From Pavlovales sp. CCMP2436 (taxonomy: Eukaryota; Haptophyta; Pavlovophyceae; Pavlovales): a stretch of 19,333 nt of DNA. Of this stretch, positions 1-6,361 are shown in pieces. The stretch is taken from contig MU631442.1 in assembly GCA_026770615.1 (NCBI GenBank), forward strand, positions 181,039 to 200,371. The letters are read 5' to 3'. A program made the position numbers and the translations under genes. The notes under the pieces are model-generated. The model had not been told where the DNA came from. It saw only the letters and a program-made list of their open reading frames with translations, and did not search any database. Within the stretch, counting starts at the first letter, position 1; each line of letters begins with the position of its first letter.

Positions 1-91
1 CAGTGAGAGCAGACAGTGGGAGCAGACAGTGGGAGCAGACAGTGGGAGCAGATAGTGGGCGCAGACAGTGAGAGCAGACAGTGGGAGCGGG
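1..91. repeat. 13-bp minisatellite, 7 units
   Basis: Seven consecutive 13-bp units close to cagtgggagcaga fill the first 91 bases, with single substitutions such as cagtgagagcaga and tagtgggcgcaga. The array begins at the window edge and probably extends beyond it. There are no unique spacers, so it is not a CRISPR array. Confidence 0.9.
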
Positions 92-130
92 AAGCGAACG
101 TGTAGGTTCGCCTGGACTAGGTGGCCGGCT

Positions 131-208
131 ATGACGATGATGATGATGAGGAGGAGGATATATAAGTAGCGGTAGAAGTTGTAGCAGTTGTAGCAGCAGT
201 AGTAGTAG
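131..208. repeat. GAT/GAG and AGC/AGT trinucleotide-rich tract
   Basis: A GAT run grades into GAG, followed by a degenerate tract of GTAGCAGTT and AGTAGT triplets. It is low-complexity sequence with no gene apparent. Confidence 0.7.
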
Positions 209-210
209 AC

Positions 211-411
211 ATATGTATGAAAAGTATGCCTTGAGCGAAACCTTTTCATACATATAAGCAGCGAACGTCATTCAAACATGAGCATATGTATGGAAAGATA
301 CTATATTTATCATTATATTTCATACATATGCTGACGTTAAAATATATTTATATTCCATAAATATAATGCGCGCCTTATTATGTGAAGATATAAATATAAT
401 AAGGCGCGCAT
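211..411. repeat. Cluster of three consecutive palindromic hairpins
   Basis: Three inverted repeats lie in succession. The first pairs 211-224 with 242-255 (14 bp perfect, 17-nt loop). The second pairs 281-292 with 321-332 (12 bp perfect), plus an outer 7-bp pair, aacgtca at 264-270 with tgacgtt at 332-338. The third pairs 366-381 with 396-411 (16 bp perfect, 14-nt loop). The loop of the first contains tatgccttgagcga, which matches the exon 3 end and donor region at 820-835 and 648-663. They could be cruciform-forming repeats or MITE remnants. Confidence 0.8.
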
Positions 412-419
412 ATGAGTGG

Positions 420-662
420 GACGCCTTACTACATTCGTAATCTAATTATTATAACTATATGAAGTACATACACATGAAACGCCTTATTGCATTCTCAATC
501 TAATTAGTATAATTCTAATTAGTATAACTATATGAAGTAGACAAGAGACGCCTTCTTGTATTCGTAATCTAATGAGCTACTCTATTCAGTACACCTGCAG
601 TGAGACGCCTTATTGTATTCGTAATCTAAGTAGTATAACTCTATTCAGTATACCTTGAGCGA
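420..662. repeat. Four-unit AT-rich tandem repeat, 57-68 bp per unit
   Basis: Units begin near 420, 479, 547 and 604 with (g/a)acgcctt and continue with a shared 'attcgtaatctaa' core and 'agtataact' or 'actctattcagta'. On the minus strand parts of the units resemble the end of exon 3 followed by its intron start: AAGGCGTCTC, then CTGCAG or CTCAAG, then GTRTAC. The array may therefore have grown from duplicated exon/intron boundary sequence. Confidence 0.75.
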
Positions 663-697
663 GACACGTGCCTTCGCCTTTTTGGTCTGCCAGTAAT
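654..697 (-). pseudogene. Second copy of the end of exon 3 with its donor
   Basis: On the minus strand this reads W-Q-T-K-K-A-K-A-R-V-S-L-K followed by GTATAC at 653-648. It parallels W-Q-I-K-K-A-K-A-R-F-S-L-K followed by GTATAC at the end of exon 3 (830-922). A CAG just before the ACC codon could act as an acceptor, which would give an 11-codon phase-0 mini-exon. Whether it is spliced in or is only a duplicated fragment cannot be told from the sequence. Confidence 0.5.
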
Positions 698-829
698 GCA
701 TGTGCATACTACATGCGCACACTACTACATGCGCCTGGCGTCTGACTGTCCTACTACTACTAGTATATAACTTGTAGTGAAAAAAAAGGGTTTAAAAGGA
801 GAAAAAGTAAAAAGAAAGAAAAAGTATAC

Positions 830-922
830 CTTAAGGGAGAAGCGCGCTTTTGCCTTTTTAATCTGCCAGCTGCCCACACGCTTTGTCGATGCGAGGCGAA
901 CCGGCCTGAGCGTCGCTTCATC
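830..922 (-). CDS. Putative exon 3 of an unidentified spliced gene
   Basis: A 93-nt (31-codon) stretch on the minus strand is preceded by a pyrimidine-rich TTTTCTTATTGCAG acceptor and followed by a GTATAC donor after CTTAAG. It begins D-E-A-T-L-R-P-V and ends in a basic stretch, K-K-A-K-A-R-F-S-L-K. The length is a multiple of three and both boundaries are in phase 0, matching the phase of exons 1 and 2 upstream (1732-1926, 3478-3852). I do not recognise the protein. Two further copies of its start lie at 1020 and 1090, and further copies of its end at 654-697 and about 228-241. Any following exon would lie below 200 or outside the window. No transcript evidence is available, so this is an inference from splice motifs and conserved frame. 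Confidence 0.4.
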
Positions 923-1090
923 CTGCAATAAGAAAATACAAATAAGAGTGAATACATTTTATTAATATTGTATTATTCGTGGGTCGAGGCGAGACGAACC
1001 GGCCTGAGCGTCGCCTCATCCTGCAAATAATACAATATTAATAAATATGAATGTATGAATAACAAGCACCGGATAACGCGTAGCCTCCTC
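893..1090 (-). repeat. Three copies of the exon 3 acceptor and 5' end
   Basis: On the minus strand three segments carry T-rich sequence, then TTGCAG, then GA(T/G)GA(G/A)GC(G/T)ACGC. They start at 1090 (E-E-A-T-R-Y-P-V), 1020 (D-E-A-T-L-R-P-V-R-L-A-S-T) and 922 (D-E-A-T-L-R-P-V-R-L-A-S-T, the copy continuing into a full exon). Their spacings are 70 and 98 bp. All three keep the acceptor dinucleotide and reading frame. They look like tandem duplicates of an intron/exon junction and may serve as alternative acceptors. Confidence 0.65.
958..1045. repeat. 88-bp palindrome with an exon-like loop
   Basis: Arms 958-977 and 1026-1045 are a perfect 20-bp inverted repeat of AT-rich sequence. The interior holds the middle copy of the exon 3 start (about 982-1020), which contains its own shorter pair, gaggcga with tcgcctc. 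The exon fragment therefore sits in the loop of a strong hairpin. Confidence 0.85.
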
Positions 1091-1129
1091 CTGCAAAGAA
1101 TACGGCGAAGGAAATTTTAATATGATCGC

Positions 1130-1272
1130 TATGATTATTATTACTGTTACTATTATTACTACTACTACTATTATTGTTGTTGTTGTTGTTGCTATTATTG
1201 CTATCGTGATTATTATAATTGCGAATATGATTGCTGTTGCTATGATTGCTATGATTATGATTATGGTAATCA
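1130..1272. repeat. Degenerate ATT/ACT/GTT trinucleotide tract
   Basis: Triplets ATT, ACT, GTT and ATG alternate through this stretch. An apparent minus-strand frame rich in Ile, Ala and Thr is a by-product of the triplet repeat, not a protein. Confidence 0.85.
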
Positions 1273-1280
1273 TTCTGAAT

Positions 1281-1782
1281 ACCGCGCGCCGGTAGAGTGT
1301 GAGCATGTGCTGCTTTTCTTGCTTTTCTTGCTATCCTTCTTCTTCTTAACTTCTTCTTTATTTTTTTACCGCGCGTCGGTAGAGCGTGAGCATCTGCTGC
1401 TGCGCGGTGGGCAGCTCGATTATTATTATTAATAAGTTTTCACATCAATTTCATTTTCTTTTTCTTTTTTCTTTTTTTTTTTTTAAGTTACCGCGCGCCG
1501 GTAGAGCGTGAGCATGTGCTGCTGCGCGGTGGGCAGCTCAATTATTATTATTATTAACTTTATTATTAGTTTAATTATTAGTATCATCATTTTTATTTAT
1601 TTATTTCACCGCGCGTCGGTAGAGCGTGAGCATGTGCTGCTGCGCGGTGGGCAGCTCGATTATTATCAGTATTAATTTTATTATTATTATTTTATTTTAT
1701 TTTATTTTTTATTATTCATTTGTTTATTTACCGCGCGTCGGTAGAGCGTGAGCATGTGCTGCTGCGCGGTGGGCAGCTCGAT
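1281..1782 (-). repeat. Five-copy exon-like cassette array, about 120-bp period
   Basis: A 53-bp GC-rich core (accgcgcg...gggcagctcgat) occurs at 1368-1420, 1490-1542, 1608-1660 and 1730-1782, with a truncated copy at 1281-1315. Spacings are 87, 122, 118 and 122 bp, and the linkers are AT-rich and unlike one another. On the minus strand each full core encodes L-P-T-A-Q-Q-(H/Q)-M-L-T-L-Y-R-R-A, 45 nt, preceded by GAG and followed by GT (GTAAAT, GTGAAA, GTAACT, GTAAAA; the truncated copy has GTATTC). Of the four differences seen among copies, three are synonymous. The last copy is the end of exon 2. The others could be in-frame mini-exons or copies of an exon end. Confidence 0.8.
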
Positions 1783-1926
1783 CTCCTCGTTCGCGAACTC
1801 CAGCACCAGAAACTTGTTGACAACGGGGGGGGGCGGTCTTTCGCCGGCGGGGGTGCGGGGGGTTTTATTGTCTTTGACACTGAGCACGCCGCGGAAGAGT
1901 GCGATGCCTAGATCACGGTGCACCAC
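1732..1926 (-). CDS. Putative exon 2 of an unidentified spliced gene
   Basis: A 195-nt (65-codon) minus-strand stretch begins after TAACTAACGTCAG, which includes a branch-point-like CTAAC, and ends at GCG before GTAAAT. It opens V-V-H-R-D-L-G-I-A-L-F-R-G, has a proline run (R-P-P-P-P-V-V-N-K-F), then E-I-E-L-P-T-A-Q-Q-H-M-L-T-L-Y-R-R-A. It is phase 0 at both ends, so it would join exon 1 (ending K-K-G-D-Y at 3478) and exon 3 (922) without a frame change. The family is unknown to me. Copies of its first 26-29 nt lie at 2134-2159 and 2962-2990, and copies of its last 45 nt lie at 1281-1660. A run of nine C in the middle could hide a sequencing indel. Confidence 0.45.
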
Positions 1927-1977
1927 CTGACGTTAGTTACAGTATTTTCAAATACATAATAATTATAGCAAAGTATA

Positions 1978-2020
1978 TGTGCGTGTGTGTGTGTGTATGT
2001 ATGTATATATATATATATAT
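1978..2020. repeat. (GT)n/(TATG)n/(TA)n microsatellite
   Basis: GTGTGT passes into TATGTATG and then an uninterrupted TA run, just before the 100-bp repeat at 2021-2120. Confidence 0.85.
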
Positions 2021-2120
2021 ATTATATGTATATATTAGTGGAAGGAATGTAAGCTGGCGTCTGTCTGGGAAGTGTGCTGATCTGAGCGTAATACATGATA
2101 AATCCACAGGCTGCCAACAT
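2021..2120. repeat. 100-bp direct repeat, copy 1
   Basis: This copy begins attatatgta and ends gccaacat. It matches 3179-3278 at 98 of 100 positions, the differences being in 'gaaggaatgtaag' versus 'gaagggatgcaag'. Both copies follow a TA microsatellite and lie inside the proposed intron 1. The near identity indicates a recent tandem duplication. Confidence 0.92.
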
Positions 2121-2133
2121 ACTTAATAAGAAA

Positions 2134-2159
2134 TCAATGCCCAGATCGCGGTGCACCAC
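2134..2159 (-). repeat. Copy 2 of the exon 2 acceptor and 5' end
   Basis: On the minus strand, AACGACAG then GTGGTGCACCGCGATCTGGG matches the start of exon 2 (V-V-H-R-D-L-G-I) before diverging into A/T-rich sequence with an early stop. It sits inside intron 1, immediately beside the inverted-repeat element at 2173-2552. Confidence 0.65.
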
Positions 2160-2172
2160 CTGTCGTTAGTTG

Positions 2173-2552
2173 CAGGGGGTCGCGGACAAACAAATTCCGT
2201 CAAGTTAAAAAACTGAGCCTCGTTTTTGTGTGCCCTTCAATCGTAATTACGTCAAGTTAAAAAACTGAGCCTCGTTTTTGTGTGCCCTTCAAGCAATTTT
2301 TTTTTATTTGTTTAAATACTCACCACTGCAGACCTGTTTCGTTCCACATCAACTATCACCCCGTAATGCCCACATCACTGACTGCATTCACTACCCGACT
2401 GACTGCACTACCTTCGATTTAAAAAATCAGCTGATGCGAACGGCGCTGGGCGTGTCGGTCGAGATGAAATTTCATCATTCTTTGTATGTAATTTGCTAAG
2501 AAAACTGAGCTTAAACCTCAAATTTTCCCTTCTTATTGCCTGCGACCCCCTG
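2173..2552. mobile_element. 380-bp element with 11-bp terminal inverted repeats
   Basis: The ends are CAGGGGGTCGC (2173-2183) and its exact complement (2542-2552), with partial similarity continuing a further 10 bp or so. The interior has a 52-bp tandem duplication (copies from 2198 and 2250, core gtcaagttaaaaaactgagc) and no transposase. At 1926-1960 the paralogous flank reads gttagtta-cag-tattttcaaata, where this locus reads gttagttg-element-tatttacaaata, so the related site lacks the element. No clear direct target duplication is visible. It resembles a non-autonomous DNA transposon (MITE), possibly introner-like, but the family is not assigned. Confidence 0.6.
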
Positions 2553-2961
2553 TATTTACAAATATATCATAAATATAATGTACAGTCGGAGCTTTGTCGG
2601 AGCTTTGGTATCACCGCAAGGTGACGCCGAAACTCAACAGAGTAACGCTCAGACGCTGACACCCGGGGCCACCTGGACGCAGAAACTGCACCCAGGCGGT
2701 AGAAGTGGCATCATAACATAATAAATATAACGTACAGTCGGTGCACTAAGATCAGCTTGACAAGTCAGACCGCCGATACACCATCTGCCATTCATTTTTT
2801 TAATTTTTTTTGACTCCCGCCCCAATAAAGTACGTCGCATTGGGTGTGCACTGTGTATGGAGGAATTACCGACGTACCCGCCGGTTGAAACGTTAGCGCC
2901 CAGTCGCCCAACCCCCGGAGCACACAGGGCTAGCCGAGTATGGCACATACTTCATAAAAAA
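2553..2961. other. Intronic or intergenic stretch with a short dispersed repeat
   Basis: No convincing gene was seen. The motif ataaatataaYgtacag recurs at about 2569, 2720 and 3007, followed twice by tcgg. 'gtcggagcttt' is tandemly doubled near 2585-2605. The stretch lies inside the proposed intron 1 of the minus-strand gene. Confidence 0.5.
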
Positions 2962-2990
2962 AAATCAATGCCCAGGTCGCAGTGGATTGC
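2962..2990 (-). repeat. Copy 3 of the exon 2 acceptor and 5' end
   Basis: On the minus strand, AATGGCAG then GCAATCCACTGCGACCTGGG aligns with the start of exon 2 (A-I-H-C-D-L-G-I here, V-V-H-R-D-L-G-I in exon 2). It then runs into poly-T and poly-A sequence. It is more diverged than copy 2. Confidence 0.55.
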
Positions 2991-3047
2991 CTGCCATTAT
3001 TTATCTATAAATATAATGTACAGGACATGACAACCAGTCTGAGTTCC

Positions 3048-3146
3048 CATACACATATATGTATATGTATATGTGTATACATATACATATACATATGTAT
3101 ATACATATATATATATATATATAGCCGAACGTCAGTGGTCATGTCG

Positions 3147-3178
<32 letters not shown>
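3048..3178. repeat. TA/TATG microsatellites
   Basis: A TATATG/CATATA tract, largely self-complementary, covers 3048-3122. A pure TA run covers about 3150-3178. Apparent Tyr/Ile frames here are repeat artefacts. Confidence 0.9.
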
Positions 3179-3188
<10 letters not shown>

Positions 3189-3278
3189 TATATTAGTGGA
3201 AGGGATGCAAGCTGGCGTCTGTCTGGGAAGTGTGCTGATCTGAGCGTAATACATGATAAATCCACAGGCTGCCAACAT
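3179..3278. repeat. 100-bp direct repeat, copy 2
   Basis: This is the partner of 2021-2120 and differs from it at two positions. Past 3278 the two loci diverge: acttaataag follows copy 1 and tgcgctcc follows copy 2. Confidence 0.92.
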
Positions 3279-3477
3279 TGCGCTCCTTGTCGTCCGTATG
3301 TCCCCCTTCACATAACAAAATTTTCGAGTCCAGGCTAGAGTAAGAATGTAAGGGGTTTGGAGTTGGGATTCGGGTCGGTGTACCGCACTTTAAATTGCCG
3401 TGGCGTGGGTGACACTGCAATATCTGAGGTGCATATCGGCCACATGGTGACACAGGGGAGTGGCGGGTGCTACGTAC

Positions 3478-3852
3478 ATAGTCGCCCTTCTTGATGACAC
3501 GCCGGCGCAGGCCCGACCTCTGGTCAGGGCGGGCGATGACCTCAACCGTCTCCAGAGCGGCACTCGGCTCAGGATCAGGCGGCTCAGGATCAGGCCTGCG
3601 CCTGATCAAAGGGCTCTCCTTCAGGGCGCGAGGGCCGGGGTCTTGCGTGAGCCCTGGGGCTGCGCTGGGCTCGGGTCCGAGCAGGGTTGCGCGCAGCAGT
3701 ACAGACCTCGCGCGCACGCCTCTCGTGAGGGGGGTGCGCGCGGAGAGCGCCGCGCTGCGCGGCGTGCCCGCGGGCAGTGATCCGAGCACCAGCGGCAAGA
3801 CCACCCACACCAGTGCGCAGCGCTGCCGTGCTCTGCTATTGTGCCGCGTCAT
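3478..3852 (-). CDS. Putative exon 1 with signal-peptide-like N-terminus
   Basis: A 375-nt (125-codon) minus-strand reading frame starts at an ATG at 3852. Basic residues are followed by a hydrophobic run (A-L-V-W-V-V-L-P-L-V-L-G-S-L) and small residues, which looks like a secretory or organelle-targeting leader. Next come an Arg/Ala-rich stretch, a short duplicated R-R-P-D-P-E-P-P-D-P-E-P tract and V-E-V-I-A-R-P-D, then K-K-G-D-Y at the end. A GTACGT donor follows directly at 3477-3472. The frame stays open beyond the donor to 3193, but that part is AT-rich repeat. The final segment faintly resembles the start of FKBP-type domains; no such domain follows, so I do not assign one. The opposite strand is also open, because GC content is high. 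Confidence 0.45.
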
Positions 3853-4023
3853 CTAGTCAGCAGAGGGGGAGGGGAGGTAGGGGTGAGGGCCAGGGCCAGG
3901 CGAGTCAGGGCGGTGCGCTCGTCAGCTGGTTGAGGCTTTAGCCGCGTGCGAACGGGCAAACGCGTCGCTCACCTCTGCCATGACTCCCACCCACTGGCCA
4001 CCGGTTTTGAAAACGCGTTGCTG
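3853..4023. other. GC-rich stretch upstream of exon 1
   Basis: This stretch lies between the ATG of the minus-strand gene and the repeat beginning near 4024, so it would hold that gene's promoter and 5' UTR. It contains a purine-rich gagggggaggggaggtaggg run. No TATA box or other element could be assigned. Confidence 0.3.
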
Positions 4024-4705
4024 ACCGGCGCGTATCGAGGATCAGGCGTGGCGGCACGTGGCTGGCAGCGCACGCGCTGGCACCTGGCTGGCAGCGCACG
4101 CGCTGGCACCTGGCTGGCAGCGCACGCGCTGGCAGTGACGCTCCTGGCGACGCCCACCTCGACCTCTCCGGATGCGTGAAAACATTTAAACTTCTAAACG
4201 CAGGTTCAGGGAGCTCCTCGTCGAAGTTTGGCCGGCGGCTCGGTTTATGCGCGGGCTGGTGACGCGGGCCTCATCAGCTCAGCCCGGCCGAATGCTCCCC
4301 TCCCTGCTTTGCGGATGAATGTTGGCCGGCTCGGTTCTGCACGGGCTGGCAACGCGGGCGGACTAACGACCCCGTTCGGCACCTGTAAATCCCAAAATCC
4401 TGTGCCATTGCATTGACCTGCGCGTGCTCGAATATTGAGAATACTAATGTATAGTACAGGTGCTTACATTCGAGAAAAATTGGCGGGGCTGGCGTGGCGG
4501 GGCGCGGGCTGGTGGCGTGCAGGCTGGCAGTGCGCGGGCTGACGGCGTGCGGGCAATGGCGCGAGGGCTGGCGCCGGGCGGTGCGCATGTGCGAACCAGC
4601 TTGGCTGGAAGCTCAAGGCTTGCATCGAGGGTTTTTTTAGTCCGGTTGTGGACCGGGTTAGGGTGTGGGATGGCGTAATGGCGGCGCGCGGGCTGACAAT
4701 GCGAG
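4024..4705. repeat. GC-rich dispersed repeat A, copy 1
   Basis: This copy aligns in direct orientation with 7034-7665. Shared landmarks are 'ctggcagtgacgctcctggcgacgc' near 4127, 'gatgaatgttggccggctcgg' near 4313, 'ccccgttcggcacctgt', 'cttgcatcgagggttttt', 'tccggttgtggaccgggtt' and 'atggcggcgcgcgggctgaca'. Divergence and indels are considerable. The repeat ends where the ankyrin coding sequence begins (4707). Degenerate gcgggctggcgacgcg words recur throughout. It may be the upstream region of an ankyrin-gene family duplicated twice. Confidence 0.75.
4059..4135. repeat. 26-bp perfect tandem repeat, 3 units
   Basis: tggctggcagcgcacgcgct plus ggcacc is repeated exactly at 4059-4084 and 4085-4110. 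A third unit, 4111-4135, differs only at its end. The second copy of repeat A lacks this expansion, so it arose after the duplication. Confidence 0.92.
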
Positions 4706-4706
4706 G

Positions 4707-5604
4707 GACGGACGCACTGCGCTGATGACGGCGAGCCGCCGGGGCCACGTCAAGTGCGTGCGCCTCCTGCTCGAGGCCGGCACCGTCGCGAACCACGTCG
4801 ATAGACAGGGCCGCACTGCGCTGATGGGGCGAGCGAACCAGAGTGCACGCGCCTCCTGCTCGAGGCCGGCGCCGAGCTAAACCACGCCGATGGACGGGGC
4901 CGCATTGCGCTGATGTGGGCGAGCTTTGCGGGCCACGCCGAGTGCGTGCGTCTCGTGCTCGAGGCCGGCTCCGACGCGAACCACGCCGATGCGGGGGGCT
5001 CCACGGCGCTGATGGCGGCGAGTCAGCAAGGCCACGCAGCGTGCGCGCGCCTCTGCTCGAGGCCGGCGCCGACGTCCTGGCGACAGACACTGGAGGATTC
5101 ACCGCGATCGTCTTTGGTAGCACCTGGCTTGCCGTGGTGCAGCTGCTCTGCGCCTACGGTGCGCAGCGCGAGGACCTCCGCCCGGACGCGCCCGCCGGTC
5201 GCCGCGCGTGGGTGCTCGAGACGAGCCGCTGGAGCACGCGGCTGCACCACCTCGAGCTCGTCCCGCCGGCGCGCGTGCGCCAGCTCCTCATGGGTGGGGC
5301 GGACGTGCACGCGAGCGACGGCAGCGGCGACGACGCGCCCACGCCGCTCGGGCTCGCGCGCGCGCTGCTCGCGCGCGACCCGGTGCGCGAGGGCGCTTCT
5401 CTGGTGGTGGCGGCGGCGGCCCCGTGGTCGCGCGAGAACCACGCACTCTTCCCCGCGCACGTGCGCGCGCGCACAGCTGAGCTGCTTCGGCTCGACCAGC
5501 TGCTCGTCCGGGAGGCGCGTTTCGCGGGCGATGAGGTTGCGCTGCTCGACGTGTGGCCGATCGTGATGGCGCACGCGCTCAGCCGCAGCATGCCGCCCAG
5601 CTGA
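4707..5604 (+). pseudogene. Ankyrin-repeat protein, frameshifted
   Basis: Four 33-residue ankyrin units follow the pattern G-R-T-A-L-M-x-A-S-x-x-G-H-x-x-C-V-R-L-L-L-E-A-G-x-x-x-N-H-A-D. They begin at about 4707, 4806, 4887 and 4986 and occupy three reading frames. One shift lies between about 4825 and 4841, where part of a unit is missing, and another near 5050, where CCTCTGCTCG lacks one C relative to sister units. After the second shift the frame is open to a TGA at 5602-5604. That C-terminal region contains a 'leucine/His-rich' module (R-L-H-H-L-E-L-V), G-A-D-V-H-A, P-W-S-x-x-N-H-A-L-F-P and L-L-D-V-W. From memory this resembles the tail of ankyrin proteins expanded in haptophyte and pelagophyte algae. 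The start is unclear. Ankyrin units bind protein partners; the partner here is unknown. Confidence 0.7.
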
Positions 5605-5759
5605 TGCCGCCGCGCCTCGTCCGGACAGGGTGTGCCTGCTCAGCTGGGCGGGTTCGCAAGGGCGCTGGCGCGATCAGCTCGACCGGAGCAGGCTCGCGCC
5701 ATTCGGCGTGCGCTGTGAGCCTACTAGCTAACGGCGAGGCGCGCCTCACCCCCGGCTAG

Positions 5760-6020
5760 GACTTCTCGCCGGCTGCGCACCTCGCGCTGCTCGGCCAGCT
5801 GCACGCGCTCGGCGACGCGCCATTTCTGGCCTCGCTCGACGTGCGGCTCGAGCTGCTCTGCCTCGCGTCAAAGTGTGCGGTGTGCCCGGCGGCGAGGGCG
5901 GCGGCGCTGACGCGGCGGCGCGCGTGTTCGAGCGGTGCGGTGTGCGACTCGCTCTGCGCGGAAACTTGCCTCGCCGTGCTGCTGCAGCTCAAGCCGTGCG
6001 CTGCTGACGGCGAACGCGGT
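5760..6020 (+). pseudogene. Coding-like fragment after the ankyrin gene
   Basis: The frame is open on the plus strand after an in-frame TAG at 5757-5759 and reads F-S-P-A-A-H-L-A-L-L-G-Q-L-H-A-L-G-D-A, then L-E-L-L-C-L-A-S-K. GC at third positions is high and the leucine/alanine pattern suggests helical protein. The same frame is open before the stop, back to about 5553. No family is recognised. It may be a decayed continuation or a paralogous tail of the ankyrin protein, or chance openness in GC-rich DNA. Confidence 0.2.
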
Positions 6021-6168
6021 CATGGCTTAGATTTATCGTGGCGGCACGCGGGCGGCGCGTGGACTGGCAGTGGCGCGCGGCCTGGCGACGTGGGCAACCT
6101 CGGTGGCGAGAAAAGCCGTGGTCGAATTTCAGCGGTCGAATTTGAGAATTTCGCGCAAAATCCTTTAC

Positions 6169-6185
6169 ATAGGCTAAAAGCCTAT
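6169..6185. repeat. Short perfect hairpin
   Basis: ataggct pairs with agcctat across an aaa loop. It lies in an otherwise featureless, AT-richer stretch (about 6120-6361) that shows only short echoes such as 'gtcgaattt' repeated at about 6121 and 6136, and 'ccgttct'. Confidence 0.5.
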
Positions 6186-6361
6186 ATGATTTCTGTTCTA
6201 AGATCCGTTCTATCCGTTCTTATCGGTTCAAAATCGACGTTCGAAATCTGATCTAGTACTTGATGCCGCACACGGAAATTTAGTTTAAAAAGTATCGCAA
6301 GCAAGATTAGCTGTACCGTGAGGAACCGCGTAACGTCGCATGGAAGAACACGGCTAGCACG

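Noticed and set aside
1..91. CRISPR-like short repeats
   Set aside because: Units abut with no unique spacers, in a eukaryotic context; it is a minisatellite.
1016..1306. Minus-strand open frame of almost pure Ile/Ala/Thr/Val
   Set aside because: It is a translation of the ATT/GTT triplet repeat and crosses copies of repeated exon edges; it is not protein-like.
1281..1782. tRNA-like A box (ggtagagcgtgagc) in the repeated cassette
   Set aside because: No B box, acceptor stem or cloverleaf is present. The conserved unit reads better as coding sequence on the minus strand.
2982..3338. Open frames rich in Tyr and Ile on both strands
   Set aside because: They read through TA and TATG microsatellites and the 100-bp repeat.
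3478..3560. FKBP-type peptidyl-prolyl isomerase assignment
   Set aside because: V-E-V-I-A-R-P-D...K-K-G-D-Y-V resembles the start of FKBP domains, but none of the downstream FKBP core motifs follow in exon 2 or 3.
3460..3856. Plus-strand open frames opposite exon 1
   Set aside because: The minus strand offers a hydrophobic leader, an exact GTACGT donor and phase agreement with later exons. The plus frames look like GC-rich shadows, though strand choice is not proven.
4464..5123. Long minus-strand open frame over the ankyrin region
   Set aside because: It is the antisense shadow of the 99-bp ankyrin units in GC-rich DNA; the plus strand matches the ankyrin consensus.
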